A stretch of 45,388 bases of DNA from Actinomycetes bacterium. GTDB lineage: Bacteria > Actinomycetota > Acidimicrobiia > Acidimicrobiales > RAAP-2. Positions 1 through 12,304 of this stretch are shown one piece after another (the first letter of the stretch is position 1; every line of letters begins with the position of its first letter). The notes beneath the pieces are model-generated. The model had not been told where the DNA came from, did no database searches, and saw nothing but the letters and a program-made list of their open reading frames with translations. Position numbers and translations under genes: made by a program. The stretch is taken from contig JAKBCT010000002.1 of NCBI GenBank assembly GCA_021807655.1, positions 1-45,388 of the forward strand. Reading direction: 5' to 3'.

Positions 1-607
1 CATTCCCAACGTGACCATCTTCGCTCCCTCCAGCGCCCCCGAGATTCCCGGCATGCTGGCCACCGCACTCTCGATGTCAACCCCCACCGCGTTGCGATTC
101 CCCAAGACACTGCCTCGACCCTTTGACGGCAAGATCGGCGACGGACTGCGGGCCCGCGAGGTCGTTCGCGGGGACGGATCGCTCTGCGTGTTGGCGGTCG
201 GCAAGATGGCGCCCAGCGCACTGGAGGCGCTGGCGGTGATGGGGGCCGACGCCGCTCAGGTGACTCTCTACGATGTCCGCGTGCTGCCACCGGATCCGGC
301 GATGATCGACGACGCGCTCGAGCACCGTCGAATCATCACGGTCGAAGACGGCACCCGTCACGGCGGTGCCGGCACGCTCATGGTCGCCGCCGTGCGCGAC
401 CGCGCCCAGGTACTCGGACGGCCGTTCCCCACGACGAGGATCCTCGGCGTGCCGCGCGCCTACCTCGAGCACCACCGTCCCGACCGGCTCCTCGAAGAGT
501 TGGGACTCGACGGCACCGGCCTCGCGGCCGCCTTCACGCGGATGCTCAGCGACCAGCCGGAGTTCCCGCGTACGCTCCCGGAGGCACCCCGGTCGCGCTA
601 CCTGTAG
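1..607 (+). CDS. dxs: 1-deoxy-D-xylulose-5-phosphate synthase, C-terminal part (5' end outside window)
   Basis: This is the C-terminal ~200 residues of DXS, the TPP enzyme that condenses pyruvate and glyceraldehyde-3-phosphate in the first step of the MEP isoprenoid pathway. The reading frame is open from the window edge (codons from base 2), so the N-terminal TPP-binding domain is missing because of the window boundary, not truncation. What is visible is the end of the pyrimidine-binding domain (IPNVTIFAPSSAPE, RFPK) and the transketolase C-terminal domain (VLAVGKMAPSALEAL, then ITVEDGTRHGGAG). Other transketolase-family enzymes share this domain, but the RFPK and VEDGTRHGGAG context is DXS-like. 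msrB follows on the same strand after about 30 bases and seems to have its own promoter. Confidence 0.88.
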   Translation, partial: IPNVTIFAPSSAPEIPGMLATALSMSTPTALRFPKTLPRPFDGKIGDGLRAREVVRGDGSLCVLAVGKMAPSALEALAVMGADAAQVTLYDVRVLPPDPAMIDDALEHRRIITVEDGTRHGGAGTLMVAAVRDRAQVLGRPFPTTRILGVPRAYLEHHRPDRLLEELGLDGTGLAAAFTRMLSDQPEFPRTLPEAPRSRYL

Positions 608-627
608 CGGCCCGGAGTGGCGGTCGG

Positions 628-633
628 TAGCCT
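628..633 (+). promoter_or_regulatory. Probable -10 hexamer of msrB (leaderless type)
   Basis: TAGCCT lies exactly six bases before the GTG at 640, so transcription would begin at or very near the start codon. No convincing -35 element was seen. The call rests on the same geometry recurring before many genes in the window. Confidence 0.45.
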
Positions 634-639
634 GGAGTG

Positions 640-1038
640 GTGACCTTTCCACTAGAACGCACCAGCGATGAGTGGCGAACTCTGCTGAATCCCGAGCGAT
701 ACGCCGTACTACGCGAAGCCGCCACCGAACCGCCGTTCACCGGCTCCCTGCTGCACGTCGACGGCGACGGCGAGTTCACCTGCGGAGGTTGCGGTCAGCG
801 CCTCTTCCGGGCGCAGCAAAAGTTCGACTCGGGTTGTGGGTGGCCCAGTTTCGACGCGTGCGAACCCGGCACGATCGTCGAGCGACCCGACCACTCATTC
901 GGACGGGTACGCACCGAGGTGCTGTGCGCCAACTGCGGCGGCCACCTCGGCCACGTCTTTGACGATGGTCCGACCGCCACCGGACTGCGCTACTGCATCA
1001 ACTCGCTCGCGATCGACTTCACCGAGGCGAACAGCTAG
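640..1038 (+). CDS. msrB: Peptide-methionine (R)-S-oxide reductase MsrB
   Basis: MsrB reduces the R-epimer of methionine sulfoxide in oxidised proteins, normally with thioredoxin as reductant. The ~132-residue protein is full length for a single-domain MsrB. It shows the zinc ligands as two pairs (CGGCG near residue 45 and CANCGG near residue 95), the SGCGWPSF motif, and the catalytic cysteine in RYCINS near the C-terminus. That position is cysteine, not selenocysteine. GTG 640 is preferred over the adjacent GTG 637 because a TAGCCT hexamer sits six bases upstream of it. The stop codon is shared with convergent ftsX through the palindrome CTAG at 1035-1038. Confidence 0.95.
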   Translation: MTFPLERTSDEWRTLLNPERYAVLREAATEPPFTGSLLHVDGDGEFTCGGCGQRLFRAQQKFDSGCGWPSFDACEPGTIVERPDHSFGRVRTEVLCANCGGHLGHVFDDGPTATGLRYCINSLAIDFTEANS

Positions 1039-1889
1039 ACGTCGAGGAAGCGCCGAATGGCGAGCGCCGAACCCACGGATCCGACCACGACCCCGACCAC
1101 CAGGACCACCGCGTTCGTACCCAGCAGGGCCGCGGTGTCGAGTTGAAACTCATTGTGCAACGGGTACCACGTGTGCAGCGCGGTTACCGCCGCGATGGCG
1201 ACCGCCGAACCGAGCAGACCTTGAATGAAGCCTTCGGTGATGTAGGGGATGCGAATGAACCAGTTGGTCGCACCGACCAACTTCATGACCGAAACCTCAC
1301 GTCGGCGCGCGAAGATGGCCATGCGGATCGTGTTGAGGATGAGCACCGTAGCCGAAAGCAGCAGGACGCCGGCCAACGCTAGAAAGACGATCTGGAGAAT
1401 ACGGATCGCACGATTCATCTCACGGATCTGCTGTTCGGGTGCCGTGACGGTGAGCACCCCGGACTGCGTCTTGAACGTCGTCTCAACGACGAAGGCGTTG
1501 GATGGCACCGTCGGCACGCAGCGAAACGACGAGGGGACGTCGGACACCTTCAGCACCGACCACTCCGACTGGGGCAAGATGCGCTTGGCCTCTTGGTAAT
1601 CCTGGGCCTGCGAGTAGAACGCGCAGTTCTTCACGATTGGCAGGCTCGCCAACTGGGATCGCACGCTCGCCAGCTCGCTCGACGACGCCGTGGGCTGCAT
1701 CCAGACGGTTACGCGGGTCCCCTGCTGCCACTGGGCCGACGCCTGGGCCGCGCTCTGCTTCAAGAGCAGCGCCGCGCCCACGAGCGACAGTGACACGGCA
1801 ACGGTGAGCACGGCGGCGATCGTCATCATGCGATTTCGCCAGAGATTTCCTAACGTCTCCTTGACTGCGTAACGCAGATAGACGCGCAT
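1035..1889 (-). CDS. ftsX: Cell division protein FtsX
   Basis: FtsX is the membrane subunit of the FtsE-FtsX ABC-type complex. It transmits ATPase activity across the membrane to activate peptidoglycan hydrolases at division. The 284-residue protein has a short cytoplasmic N-terminus, a first membrane segment at about 22-43, a large extracellular loop (about 45-160), and three further membrane segments at about 163-188, 218-240 and 256-280, the standard FtsX topology. A cysteine pair (FYSQ-preceding Cys and SFRCVP) lies in the extracellular loop. Its ATG overlaps the ftsE TAA by one base (TAATG), indicating translational coupling. Downstream it converges on msrB with a four-base stop-codon overlap. 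Confidence 0.93.
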   Translation of the reverse strand: MRVYLRYAVKETLGNLWRNRMMTIAAVLTVAVSLSLVGAALLLKQSAAQASAQWQQGTRVTVWMQPTASSSELASVRSQLASLPIVKNCAFYSQAQDYQEAKRILPQSEWSVLKVSDVPSSFRCVPTVPSNAFVVETTFKTQSGVLTVTAPEQQIREMNRAIRILQIVFLALAGVLLLSATVLILNTIRMAIFARRREVSVMKLVGATNWFIRIPYITEGFIQGLLGSAVAIAAVTALHTWYPLHNEFQLDTAALLGTNAVVLVVGVVVGSVGSALAIRRFLDV

Positions 1890-2590
1890 TACCGACTCCC
1901 CGCCGGCTCATCAATGCCGTAGACGCCTCGTACCTGGTCGCGAACGACCTCGCCGTGGTCCAACTCGATGACGCGTCGCCGCATCCGGTCGACCAAGGCC
2001 TTGTCGTGGGTCGCCATCACCACCGTCGTGCCCGTCCGGTTAATTCGCTCGAGCAACGCCATGATCGACTCGGAGTTCGTCGGGTCGAGATTCCCCGTTG
2101 GCTCGTCGGCGAGCAGGATGAGCGGTCGGTTGACGAAGGCGCGAGCCACCGCCACGCGCTGCTGCTCGCCACCGGAGAGTTCACCGGGAAAGTTCTTCGC
2201 CTTGTCCGCGAGACCAACCAATTCCAAGATCTGGGGCACCTGGGACTCCACGGTCGAGCGGGGTCGGCCAATCACCTCGAGCGCGAAGGCAACGTTTTCG
2301 AACACCGTCTTGTTCGGCAGCAGTCGAAAATCCTGGAAAACGCACCCGATATTTCGCCGCAGGTACGGCACTCGCCACTTGGACAACTCGCTCAAGTCAC
2401 GTCCCGCCTCGAGGATCCGACCTCGATCGGGTAACTCCTCGCGCAACAGCAGGCGTAAGAACGTGGTCTTGCCCGAGCCCGAGGCGCCAACCAGAAAGAC
2501 GAACTCACCCTTTTCGATGTTGAGCGACACGTCCTTGAGCGCCGGTGTTCCGTTCTTGTACGTCTTGGCGACGTTTTCGAAACGAATCAC
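1889..2590 (-). CDS. ftsE: Cell division ATP-binding protein FtsE
   Basis: FtsE is the cytoplasmic ATPase that pairs with FtsX. The 233-residue protein has Walker A (GASGSGKTT), the ABC signature ([14 protein letters not shown]) and Walker B ([14 protein letters not shown]). A longer reading frame begins at 2650. GTG 2590 is preferred because AAGGGAG sits about eight bases upstream and the protein then begins [11 protein letters not shown], as FtsE proteins typically do. It is the first gene of a two-gene ftsE-ftsX operon with a probable -10 (TAGAAT) about 60 bases upstream. Confidence 0.94.
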   Translation of the reverse strand: MIRFENVAKTYKNGTPALKDVSLNIEKGEFVFLVGASGSGKTTFLRLLLREELPDRGRILEAGRDLSELSKWRVPYLRRNIGCVFQDFRLLPNKTVFENVAFALEVIGRPRSTVESQVPQILELVGLADKAKNFPGELSGGEQQRVAVARAFVNRPLILLADEPTGNLDPTNSESIMALLERINRTGTTVVMATHDKALVDRMRRRVIELDHGEVVRDQVRGVYGIDEPAGSR

Positions 2591-2648
2591 GACGACACTC
2601 CCTTGCGTAGTGGTAGTTGGTGAACGAACACCCAGATCCTCTGGGAGC

Positions 2649-2654
2649 ATTCTA
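2649..2654 (-). promoter_or_regulatory. Probable -10 hexamer of ftsE-ftsX
   Basis: Read on the minus strand the hexamer is TAGAAT, which would give a leader of about 50 bases containing the AAGGGAG ribosome binding site of ftsE. No clear -35 was found. Confidence 0.4.
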
Positions 2655-2678
2655 GTTTGTGCCCACTCGAACCCTTCG

Positions 2679-2708
2679 CCACCGATGGGGCGTGATCGTT
2701 TTCGGTGG
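2679..2708 (-). terminator. Weak hairpin after prfB
   Basis: Seven-base inverted repeats (CCACCGA at 2679-2685 and TCGGTGG at 2702-2708) flank a 16-base loop just past the prfB stop. There is no U-tract, so it could equally be a chance pairing in GC-rich DNA. Confidence 0.2.
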
Positions 2709-2711
2709 TAA

Positions 2712-3843
2712 TCAGGACTGGCCCCGCTGGCGACGCAGCTCGGCTTCCATGAAGACGTCGAGATCGCCGTCGAGCACCGCGTCGACGTTGCCGGTCTCCA
2801 CGTCGGTTCGATGGTCCTTGACCAGCTGGTAGGGGGCTTGGACGTAGCTACGAATTTGTGATCCCCACGCGTTGTCGGACCGCTCGCCGGTCAGCGCGTC
2901 CATCTCGGCCCGACGCTCGGCCCGGGCCCGCTCGGCCAACTTCGCCGTCAGGATCTGCATCGCTCGGGCGCGGTTCTGATGTTGACTGCGCTCATTTTGA
3001 CAACTGACGACGATGCCCGTGGGTAGGTGGGTGATTCTGATGGCCGAGTCGGTCTTGTTGACGTGTTGACCGCCGGCGCCCGAGGATCGGTACGTATCGA
3101 TGCGCAGCTCGCGCTCGTCGATGTCGACTTCGTGGGCGTCGTCGGCGAGCAGCGGCGTCACTTCAATGCTCGCGAAGCTGGTCTGGCGACGGGCCTGGGA
3201 GTCAAATGGGCTGATGCGGACCAGGCGATGCACGCCGCGCTCGGAGGCGAGCCAGCCGTACGCGTAGGGACCCTTGACGATGAAGGTGGCCGAGAGTAGA
3301 CCCGCCTCCTGCCCCTCCGTTGCTTCGTCAACCTCCACGTCGAAACCTCGTCGCTCGGCCCATCGCGCGTACATGCGCAGGAGCATCTCGGTCCAGTCCT
3401 GGGCGTCGGTGCCACCGGCCCCGGCGTGCAGTTCGGCGATGGCGTCGTTCTGGTCGTAGGGACCGTTCAGCAGGCTCTGGGTCTCCAGCGCCGTCAATGC
3501 GCGGTCGAGCGCGGCCAGACTGGCGGCCAACTCATTCAGCAGTGACCAGTCGACCTCGCCCGAACCGATGGACTCTTTCGAGAAGTCGGCGAGGACCGCG
3601 CAATCGTCAAGGTCGCGGCGTAGCTGGTCGAACGAGCCCAATTCATTGGAAAGCCGACCCAGTTCGGTCGTGACCGCGCGAGCGTGATCCTGGTCATTCC
3701 ACAGGTCGGGCGACGCCACCTCACGGCCCAGGGCGGCGTGGCGGGCCCGGTGATCGTCAATCTTCAAGTAGTCGCGCGCCGAGGTCCACCGATCTTCGAG
3801 GCGCACGAGCGACGCCTGCGCGTCGCGCAGCGCGCCCTCCGCC

Positions 3844-3857
<14 letters not shown>
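2712..3857 (-). CDS. prfB: Peptide chain release factor 2
   Basis: RF2 recognises UAA and UGA stop codons and triggers peptide release. From ATG 3857 the protein is 381 residues. The SPF anticodon-mimic tripeptide is at about 216-218 and the GGQ catalytic motif at about 262-264. The upstream frame stays open, but that part reads through the secA 3' region and resembles no RF2 N-terminus, so the ATG giving [13 protein letters not shown] was chosen. The reading frame is continuous through the region where many bacteria carry the autoregulatory +1 frameshift, so that control is absent. The start overlaps the end of secA by 14 bases, suggesting co-transcription. Confidence 0.95.
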
Positions 3858-6519
<2,662 letters not shown>

Positions 6520-6529
6520 GTCGTGAATC

Positions 6530-6535
6530 ACCCTA
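6530..6535 (-). promoter_or_regulatory. Probable -10 hexamer of secA
   Basis: TAGGGT on the minus strand ends ten bases before ATG 6519, giving at most a few bases of leader. The 229-base gap to the upstream glycosyltransferase (6520-6748) holds this element; nothing else was recognised in it. Confidence 0.4.
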
Positions 6536-6748
6536 CCGGTCGGCGAACCATTCCTGGGGGGCTGCGGGTGTCTGACCTGGTCTTTGACCCCACACTGGCC
6601 TGCGGCGGTGTCCGCACGCGGCGCCGGCAGCCCGTGGCTCTCCAACGTCGTAACCGTGCACTTCACCGGCTCTCCCCGGCGCCAGGATGACCCCGACGAG
6701 GCAGGACTTACTTCTAAACCGCGCCATGCTCAGCGTCCACAGGACGCC

Positions 6749-7684
6749 TTACGTGGGTCGTTTCGCCCGCGGCTGGCTTCGACTTTCAACCACAGAACCA
6801 CTCGCAGCCCCACCGGAGTCTACGCCACGCCCCCCAGGACTCACTCGGTCGCGCCGGCTGGCCCAGTCTTGGGCCACGAGCATCGCCATCAAGCGCAGCC
6901 CCAAGACGGCGGTGGCCAGGGGGGCGAGCAGTCGACGCCATCCCCGCGCGGTCTGCCACTCGAAGCGCAGGGCGCTGCGGTGATGCGCAATGATCATGTC
7001 GCGCGTCGCGCGCTGGCGTGACAGCCCTTCGACGTGGGTCACGATCGCTTCGGGCACGGCCGCCACCTCAAGACCCAACGCACGGATCCGCCAACACAGT
7101 GCCATGTCCTCGGCGAACATGAAGTAACGCTCGTCGAAGCCGCCAACGCGCTCGAAGACTGACCGTCGCACGACGAAGCACGCACCCGAGACCCAGTCCA
7201 CGGTGCCGTCGGGCCGCGGCGCACGGTAGCGAGCGGTGGCTGGATTGTGGGGCCACCAGGGCGCCAGCAGGGCGTGCGCGGCGGCCAACCACACGTTGGG
7301 GAACACGCGCAATGACGGGTAGGGCGACCCGTCGGGACGAAGGATCGTCGGCCCGACGATCCCGACACGCGGATGCTCGTCAAGAAAGCTGACCATGGCC
7401 TCAACCGCGCCATCGTGCACCACGACGTCCGGATTCGACACGAGCAGGTACGCGCTGGCGGGCAGCGCCGCGGCACCGCGGTTCACCCCGCGTCCGTAGC
7501 CGAGGTTCATGCCCGGTTCGACCAGCGTCACCGCACCCAGGGCGGCGGTGGTCGTGGAGCCCGGCGCGCCGTTCTCCACGATGACGATGCGATCCACGCC
7601 ATTGGACCGCAGCGACGCGACGCACGCCTCGAGCGCCTGGTCCGCGTGGTAATCCACTACGACGGCGGCGACTGATCGGCTCAC
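6749..7684 (-). CDS. Family 2 glycosyltransferase, rhamnosyltransferase-like
   Basis: This is a GT2 (GT-A fold) glycosyltransferase of about 311 residues that probably transfers a sugar from a nucleotide donor during cell-wall or surface polysaccharide synthesis. Visible features are an N-terminal VVVDYHAD strand, a VSNPDVVVHD metal-binding segment, a VSGACFVVRRSVFERVGGFDERYF motif region typical of rhamnosyltransferases of the WbbL type, then FAEDMALCWRIR. GTG 7684 was chosen because it forms a GTGA overlap with the rmlD stop. The preceding rmlD makes dTDP-L-rhamnose, which supports rhamnose as the donor. The C-terminal ~35 residues are low-complexity and basic. Confidence 0.82.
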   Translation of the reverse strand: MSRSVAAVVVDYHADQALEACVASLRSNGVDRIVIVENGAPGSTTTAALGAVTLVEPGMNLGYGRGVNRGAAALPASAYLLVSNPDVVVHDGAVEAMVSFLDEHPRVGIVGPTILRPDGSPYPSLRVFPNVWLAAAHALLAPWWPHNPATARYRAPRPDGTVDWVSGACFVVRRSVFERVGGFDERYFMFAEDMALCWRIRALGLEVAAVPEAIVTHVEGLSRQRATRDMIIAHHRSALRFEWQTARGWRRLLAPLATAVLGLRLMAMLVAQDWASRRDRVSPGGRGVDSGGAASGSVVESRSQPRAKRPT

Positions 7685-8595
7685 GACGCGCGGCGATCGC
7701 TCAAGAGCCGCTCGACGCCCGCGCGCCAGTCGGGCAATCCGCCCCACTGAGCGTGCCACTTGGTCGTGTCCAAGTCACTTCGACGAGGTCGCGTGGCGAG
7801 GGGTGGCGGTGCGAGCTGTTCGGTGGTGATCGCCTCGGCGAACGCCTCGCCGCGTCCGAGGCTGAGGCCAACGAATCGGGCGAGTTCAAACCAGGTGGTG
7901 GCGCCCTCGTTGGCCACGTGCCACACCCCACCGGGTCGTTCTCGCACCACCGTGACCAGGGCGCGCGCCAGGTCCGCGGCGAGCGTGATCGTCCCGGTCT
8001 GGTCGACGACGAAGCGCACGGTGGCACCCGACCGTGCCCGGTCGGCGATCACGTGCACGACACTGCGTCCGCGCACACCCATCACCCACGACGTGCGCAC
8101 GATCGTGTCGTGCCCAGCGCAGCGCTGTTCGCCGCCCCACTTGGATGCTCCATACACGTTCAGGGGCCGCGGCTCGTCGGTTTCGACGTAGGCCGCACCC
8201 TTCTCGCCGTCAAAGACGTAGTCCGTCGAGACGGCGACGAAGTGGGCGCCGACGTCCTTCGATGCGGCCGACAAGAACCCCGTGGCGTCCGCGTTGACGC
8301 GAAAACACTGGTCGACATCACTTTCCGCCTGATCAACAGCGGTATACGCCGCGAGGTGGACCACCACGTCGGGACGGGCCATCTCGAAGGACCGGCGAAT
8401 CGACGCCGCGTCGGTCACGTCGAGTTCGTGGCGGCTCAGTGCGAGGACCTCGAACTCGTCAGACGTCACGCCACGACCATCGGGTTGCCACCGCGGATCG
8501 GCGCCCGGCGGCGGGTTGGCGCCGAGCCACGAGACGAGATCAACACCGACCTGGCCACCGGCGCCCGTGATCAGCACGCGCGTCGGCCGGGTCAT
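7681..8595 (-). CDS. rmlD: dTDP-4-dehydrorhamnose reductase
   Basis: RmlD performs the last step of dTDP-L-rhamnose synthesis, an NAD(P)H-dependent reduction of dTDP-4-dehydro-rhamnose. The ~304-residue protein has the extended SDR fold: VLITGAGGQVGVDL near the N-terminus (nucleotide binding), HLAAYTAVDQAESD, STDYVFDG, and YGASKWGGEQ, where the usual SDR Tyr and Lys lie four residues apart. It overlaps the birA stop by four bases (ATGA) and the glycosyltransferase start by four bases (GTGA), forming a birA-rmlD-GT operon. The other rml genes are not in the window. Confidence 0.9.
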   Translation of the reverse strand: MTRPTRVLITGAGGQVGVDLVSWLGANPPPGADPRWQPDGRGVTSDEFEVLALSRHELDVTDAASIRRSFEMARPDVVVHLAAYTAVDQAESDVDQCFRVNADATGFLSAASKDVGAHFVAVSTDYVFDGEKGAAYVETDEPRPLNVYGASKWGGEQRCAGHDTIVRTSWVMGVRGRSVVHVIADRARSGATVRFVVDQTGTITLAADLARALVTVVRERPGGVWHVANEGATTWFELARFVGLSLGRGEAFAEAITTEQLAPPPLATRPRRSDLDTTKWHAQWGGLPDWRAGVERLLSDRRAS

Positions 8596-9335
8596 CGCGC
8601 ACCGCGATCGTCGTGACGAAGGTGCACGACATCGGCCGCGGTAACGACGCGCCGAGCGCCGTCGACCTCGAGGACGAGCGCGCCATCAAGGTCGACGTCC
8701 ACCGCCAGGCCCACGACCGGGTCGTCCACGAGCTCGACGCGAACGCGCTGACCAATCGTTGCCGAGCCAGTGAGGTACTCCTGACGCAGCACCGCCAGCC
8801 CGGCGTCGCTGTCGAGGTGCGCCCGACGAGCTTCGAGCTCCTCTAAGACGATGTCGGCCAGCGCCGCACTGCTGATGGTGACCCCCGTCGCTCGCCGTAC
8901 GCTGGTCGCGGGCACGTCCGACGGGTGGGCCGTGAGGTTCAGGCCAATGCCGACCACCACCGCCGGCGGATCGCTCACCACGAGCTCACCGAGTACGCCG
9001 CCCACCTTCTCTTCGGCGACCAACAGATCGTTCGGCCACTTGAGCGTTGGACGCAAGCCGCACAAACGCACCAACGCCGCGCGCGTCGCCAAGGCCATCG
9101 CCGAGACCGCCCACAACGCCCCCCGCACTGACGAGGGGCGCAACAACACCGAGAGCAAGAGCGCGCTATCGGGTGGCGCTTCCCACGTTCGATCGAGGCG
9201 ACCTCGCCCGGCGGACTGGAAGCGCGCCAGGACGCCACGGCCTTCGGGCGCACCACGGCGTGTCTCGGCCGCCAACCACGCATTCGTCGAGTCAATCGAG
9301 TCCACGTTGTCGATGCGCCAGATGATGTGGTCCAC
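8592..9335 (-). CDS. birA: Biotin-[acetyl-CoA carboxylase] ligase
   Basis: BirA activates biotin as biotinyl-AMP and attaches it to the lysine of biotin carboxyl carrier domains. At ~247 residues it is the short form without an N-terminal DNA-binding helix-turn-helix, so it should not act as a repressor. Visible motifs are [25 protein letters not shown] (biotin/ATP loop), LKWPNDLL, and VVVGIGLNL. It starts with GTG at 9335, six bases from a TAAAGT hexamer. It lies divergently from a biotin carboxylase gene whose BCCP domain is a plausible substrate. Confidence 0.93.
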   Translation of the reverse strand: MDHIIWRIDNVDSIDSTNAWLAAETRRGAPEGRGVLARFQSAGRGRLDRTWEAPPDSALLLSVLLRPSSVRGALWAVSAMALATRAALVRLCGLRPTLKWPNDLLVAEEKVGGVLGELVVSDPPAVVVGIGLNLTAHPSDVPATSVRRATGVTISSAALADIVLEELEARRAHLDSDAGLAVLRQEYLTGSATIGQRVRVELVDDPVVGLAVDVDLDGALVLEVDGARRVVTAADVVHLRHDDRGAR

Positions 9336-9341
9336 GCTCAG

Positions 9342-9347
9342 ACTTTA
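9342..9347 (-). promoter_or_regulatory. Probable -10 hexamer of birA (leaderless type)
   Basis: TAAAGT on the minus strand lies six bases before GTG 9335. It occupies the 63-base divergent spacer shared with the carboxylase gene. Confidence 0.45.
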
Positions 9348-9388
9348 GGGTTTGCGCTTCGGGTGGTAGAAAAGAACAATGCCGGGAC

Positions 9389-9394
9389 GGAGGA
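9389..9394 (+). promoter_or_regulatory. Ribosome binding site fixing the carboxylase start
   Basis: GGAGGA sits four bases before GTG 9399 and supports this start over the longer open frame beginning at 9327, which would overlap birA. Confidence 0.55.
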
Positions 9395-9398
9395 TCGC

Positions 9399-11150
9399 GT
9401 GTTACACAAGGTTCTAATCGCCAACCGCGGCGAGATCGCGGTGCGCGTCATGCGTACCTGCCGCGAACTCGGCGTCGCGACGGTCGCGGTATATTCCGAC
9501 CTCGATCGCGACGCCCTGCACGTGCGCATGGCCGACGAGGCGTTCGCCCTGGGTGGTGCGAGCGCCGCCGAGAGCTACCTCAACACCGGGGCCATTATTG
9601 ACGCGATCACGCGTTCGGGCGCTGACGCCGTTCACCCCGGTTACGGCTTCTTCTCGGAAAACACCGACTTCGCTCGGGCGATCACGTCGCTCGGCGTCAC
9701 GTTCATTGGCCCCCCACCCGAAGCGATCGAGGTCATGGGCGACAAGATCTCCTCGCGTCTCGCCGCCGAGCGTGCCGGCGTGGCCGGCGTGCCGGGGCGC
9801 AGCGAGACGTTGTCGAGCCCCGACGAAGTGGTGGCCTTTGGTCGCGAGTTCGGCTGGCCGGTCGCCATCAAAGCCGCCTTCGGCGGTGGCGGACGCGGGA
9901 TGAAGGTGGTCGCCGGCCCCGACGACGCCGCCGCCGCGCTCGAAAGTGCCCAGCGCGAAGCCCAGAGCTACTTCGGTCGCCCGGAGTGCTACGTCGAGCG
10001 CTACCTGTCGTGGCCACGTCACATCGAGATGCAAGTGCTGGCCGATCAACACGGCCACACGCTCTGGTTGGGTGAGCGCGACTGCTCGGCCCAGCGACGA
10101 CACCAGAAACTGGTTGAGGAGTCGCCCGCGGCAAACTTTCCCGATTCCGTGCGCACCGCCATGGGCGAAGCCGCGGTCAAGGTATCGCGAGCGTGCGGGT
10201 ACGTCAACGCGGGCACCGTCGAGTTCCTCTACCAAGACGGCGAGTTCTACTTCCTCGAGATGAACACCCGATTGCAAGTCGAGCACCCGGTTACCGAGTT
10301 GGTGACCGGCCTCGACCTCGTGGAGTGGCAGTTGCGCATCGCCGCCGGCGAAGCGCTCACCTTCGCCCAAGACGACGTGCGGTGCGACGGCCACGCGATC
10401 GAAATCCGCATCAACGCCGAAGACCCGGCCGGCGGCCGCTTCAGCCCGTCGCCGGGACGAATCTCGGAACTTCGGCCACCGGCCGGCCCGGGCGTGCGCC
10501 TGGACGCCGGCTACGAGGCGGGCGACACGATCTCGCAGTACTACGACAATTTGATCGGCAAGCTCATCGTGTGGGCCCCCGATCGCGATCGCGCCCGACG
10601 TCGGATGCTGCGCGCTATCGAAGAGACGGTCATCGAGGGCGTCGCGACGACGCTGCCGGCCGACACGATCATTCTCGCGAGCGACGACTTTGTCAACGCA
10701 ACACATTCGACCAAGTGGGTAGAGGAGACACTCGACTTCGCTGGCGTGGCGAGCCCCACGGTGGCCGCGAGCGCCGACGACGTCCGCGTTCGACGCGACG
10801 TCGTCGCCGAAGTCGATGGCAAGCGCGTCGCCGTGTCGCTCTGGCTCACCGACGCGCAGGACCCGGGGCTGCCGCGCGCCACCAGCACCGCGGCCAAACC
10901 CCGACGACAACATCACGCGGGCGTCGTTGGTAGCGGTTCGGGCACCGTCGTGGTACCGATGCAGGGCACGATCGTCAAGGTTGCGGTGGCGGTCGGTCAG
11001 TCGGTCCAGGCCGGCGAGACCTTGGTGATCTTGGAAGCGATGAAGATGGAGAACGCCGTTGGCGCCGAAAAGTCCGGCGTGGTAACCGCCATCAAAGTCA
11101 AGCCCGGCGACGCCGTGAGCGCTGGCGACGTGGTCGCCGTCGTCGAATGA
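9399..11150 (+). CDS. Acyl-CoA carboxylase alpha subunit (biotin carboxylase + biotin carrier domain)
   Basis: This subunit carboxylates biotin using ATP and bicarbonate and presents it on its own carrier domain to a separate carboxyltransferase subunit. Acetyl-CoA or propionyl-CoA carboxylase are the likely activities. The 584-residue protein begins [16 protein letters not shown], has the ATP-grasp glycine loop [14 protein letters not shown] (about residue 160), the [16 protein letters not shown] segment of biotin carboxylases, and a C-terminal BCCP domain whose biotinyl lysine is K549 in EAMKMEN. No carboxyltransferase beta subunit is in the window. It heads an operon with the M20 and ABM genes (ATGA overlaps). 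The mutase encoded beyond them would use methylmalonyl-CoA made by propionyl-CoA carboxylase, which mildly favours propionyl-CoA as substrate. Confidence 0.9.
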   Translation: MLHKVLIANRGEIAVRVMRTCRELGVATVAVYSDLDRDALHVRMADEAFALGGASAAESYLNTGAIIDAITRSGADAVHPGYGFFSENTDFARAITSLGVTFIGPPPEAIEVMGDKISSRLAAERAGVAGVPGRSETLSSPDEVVAFGREFGWPVAIKAAFGGGGRGMKVVAGPDDAAAALESAQREAQSYFGRPECYVERYLSWPRHIEMQVLADQHGHTLWLGERDCSAQRRHQKLVEESPAANFPDSVRTAMGEAAVKVSRACGYVNAGTVEFLYQDGEFYFLEMNTRLQVEHPVTELVTGLDLVEWQLRIAAGEALTFAQDDVRCDGHAIEIRINAEDPAGGRFSPSPGRISELRPPAGPGVRLDAGYEAGDTISQYYDNLIGKLIVWAPDRDRARRRMLRAIEETVIEGVATTLPADTIILASDDFVNATHSTKWVEETLDFAGVASPTVAASADDVRVRRDVVAEVDGKRVAVSLWLTDAQDPGLPRATSTAAKPRRQHHAGVVGSGSGTVVVPMQGTIVKVAVAVGQSVQAGETLVILEAMKMENAVGAEKSGVVTAIKVKPGDAVSAGDVVAVVE

Positions 11151-12304
11151 CCGCGCGCGATTTAGCGGCGCTCGCCGTCGAGGACGCTCGGGCCGACCTG
11201 GTCGAACTGAGCCACTTCATTCACGCCCATCCGGAGCTGGGGTACGCCGAGTTCGAGAGCGCTGGCGCCGTCGCACGCCTCGCCGAAGCGCACGGTTTTG
11301 TTGTCGAACGGGGCGCGGCCGGGCTCGCGACCGCGTTTCGCGCGACCCGGGGTGACGGTTCACTCCACGTCGCGTTTTGCGCGGAATACGACGCCCTGCC
11401 CGATGTTGGCCACGCGTGTGGTCACAACATCATTGCCGCCACGTCCCTGGGGGCGGCGATCGGCCTCGCCGCGGTGGCCGACCAACTCGACCTCACCGTC
11501 GTCCTACTCGGCACGCCATCCGAGGAAGGCGGTGGCGGCAAGATCGACCTTCTCAACGCGGGCTATTTCGATGACGTGCACGCCGCACTGATGCTTCACC
11601 CGTGGCCGAACGATCGGCTTGATGCCGCGTGTCTCGCGGTGGACCACTTCGACGTGCGCTACGAGGGTCGCGAGGCGCACGCTTCGGCCGCGCCCTGGGA
11701 GGGCGTCAATGCGCTCGACGCGCTCACGATCGCTCAAGTCGCGCTCAGTCTCGCTCGCCAGCAGTTTCGCCCCGGTGACCAACTTCACGGCATCGTCGTC
11801 GACGGAGGCTCGGCCGCCAACATCATTCCGTCGCGCGTCGTGGGACGCTACATGGCGCGTTCGGTCACCAGTGCTCGACTGGGCGAACTACGTGAACGCC
11901 TGCATCGATGCTTCCGCGCTGGCGCCGTCGCCACCGGCGCGTCGCTGACGATCACTGAGCTGGGCAGCTCGTTTTCCCACATGGAGTCCGATCCCGATAT
12001 CCTGCGCCACTACCGCGCCGCCGCCGAGCGCCTCGGGCGCTCATTCGAGCTCGACGACGCCGGCGAACCGCCACCGACGCTCTCGACCGACATGGCCAAC
12101 GTCTCACTGGCCGTACCGTCGATCCACCCGCTCTTCGCCATACCGACTGGCGGCGCGGTGAACCACCAACCCGAATTCGCGGCCGCGTGCGTGGGCGAGG
12201 CGGCCGACGGCGCCGTGGTGCAGGGCGCTCTCGCGCTGGCCATCACGGCCGTTGACGTGGCCCAGGACGACACCCTGCGCACCCGACTCATGGAGAAGAC
12301 ATGA
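11147..12304 (+). CDS. M20-family metallo-amidohydrolase (PM20D2/AbgB-like)
   Basis: This is a metal-dependent hydrolase of the M20D clan, cleaving an amide bond in a small N-acyl amino acid or dipeptide; the substrate cannot be told from sequence. Of ~385 residues, the metal-binding motif is GHACGHN (the last residue is Asn rather than the Asp of many M20D enzymes, as in the PM20D2 branch), followed by [11 protein letters not shown] with the catalytic glutamate and a later HPWP histidine. A dimerisation (lid) domain lies around residues 170-280, and the C-terminal [10 protein letters not shown] carries another likely metal histidine. It is coupled to the upstream carboxylase and the downstream ABM gene by ATGA overlaps. 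Confidence 0.85.
   Translation: MTARDLAALAVEDARADLVELSHFIHAHPELGYAEFESAGAVARLAEAHGFVVERGAAGLATAFRATRGDGSLHVAFCAEYDALPDVGHACGHNIIAATSLGAAIGLAAVADQLDLTVVLLGTPSEEGGGGKIDLLNAGYFDDVHAALMLHPWPNDRLDAACLAVDHFDVRYEGREAHASAAPWEGVNALDALTIAQVALSLARQQFRPGDQLHGIVVDGGSAANIIPSRVVGRYMARSVTSARLGELRERLHRCFRAGAVATGASLTITELGSSFSHMESDPDILRHYRAAAERLGRSFELDDAGEPPPTLSTDMANVSLAVPSIHPLFAIPTGGAVNHQPEFAAACVGEAADGAVVQGALALAITAVDVAQDDTLRTRLMEKT

Noticed and set aside
6590..6694. Eight-base GC inverted repeats between the glycosyltransferase and secA
   Set aside because: GGCGCCGG and CCGGCGCC are ~50 bases apart with no T-tract; such pairs are expected by chance in DNA this GC-rich.
9414..10916. 500-codon open frame antisense to the carboxylase gene
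   Set aside because: High GC at third codon positions leaves antisense frames open; the translation is Arg/His/Gly-rich with no family motif, while the sense frame is a complete carboxylase.
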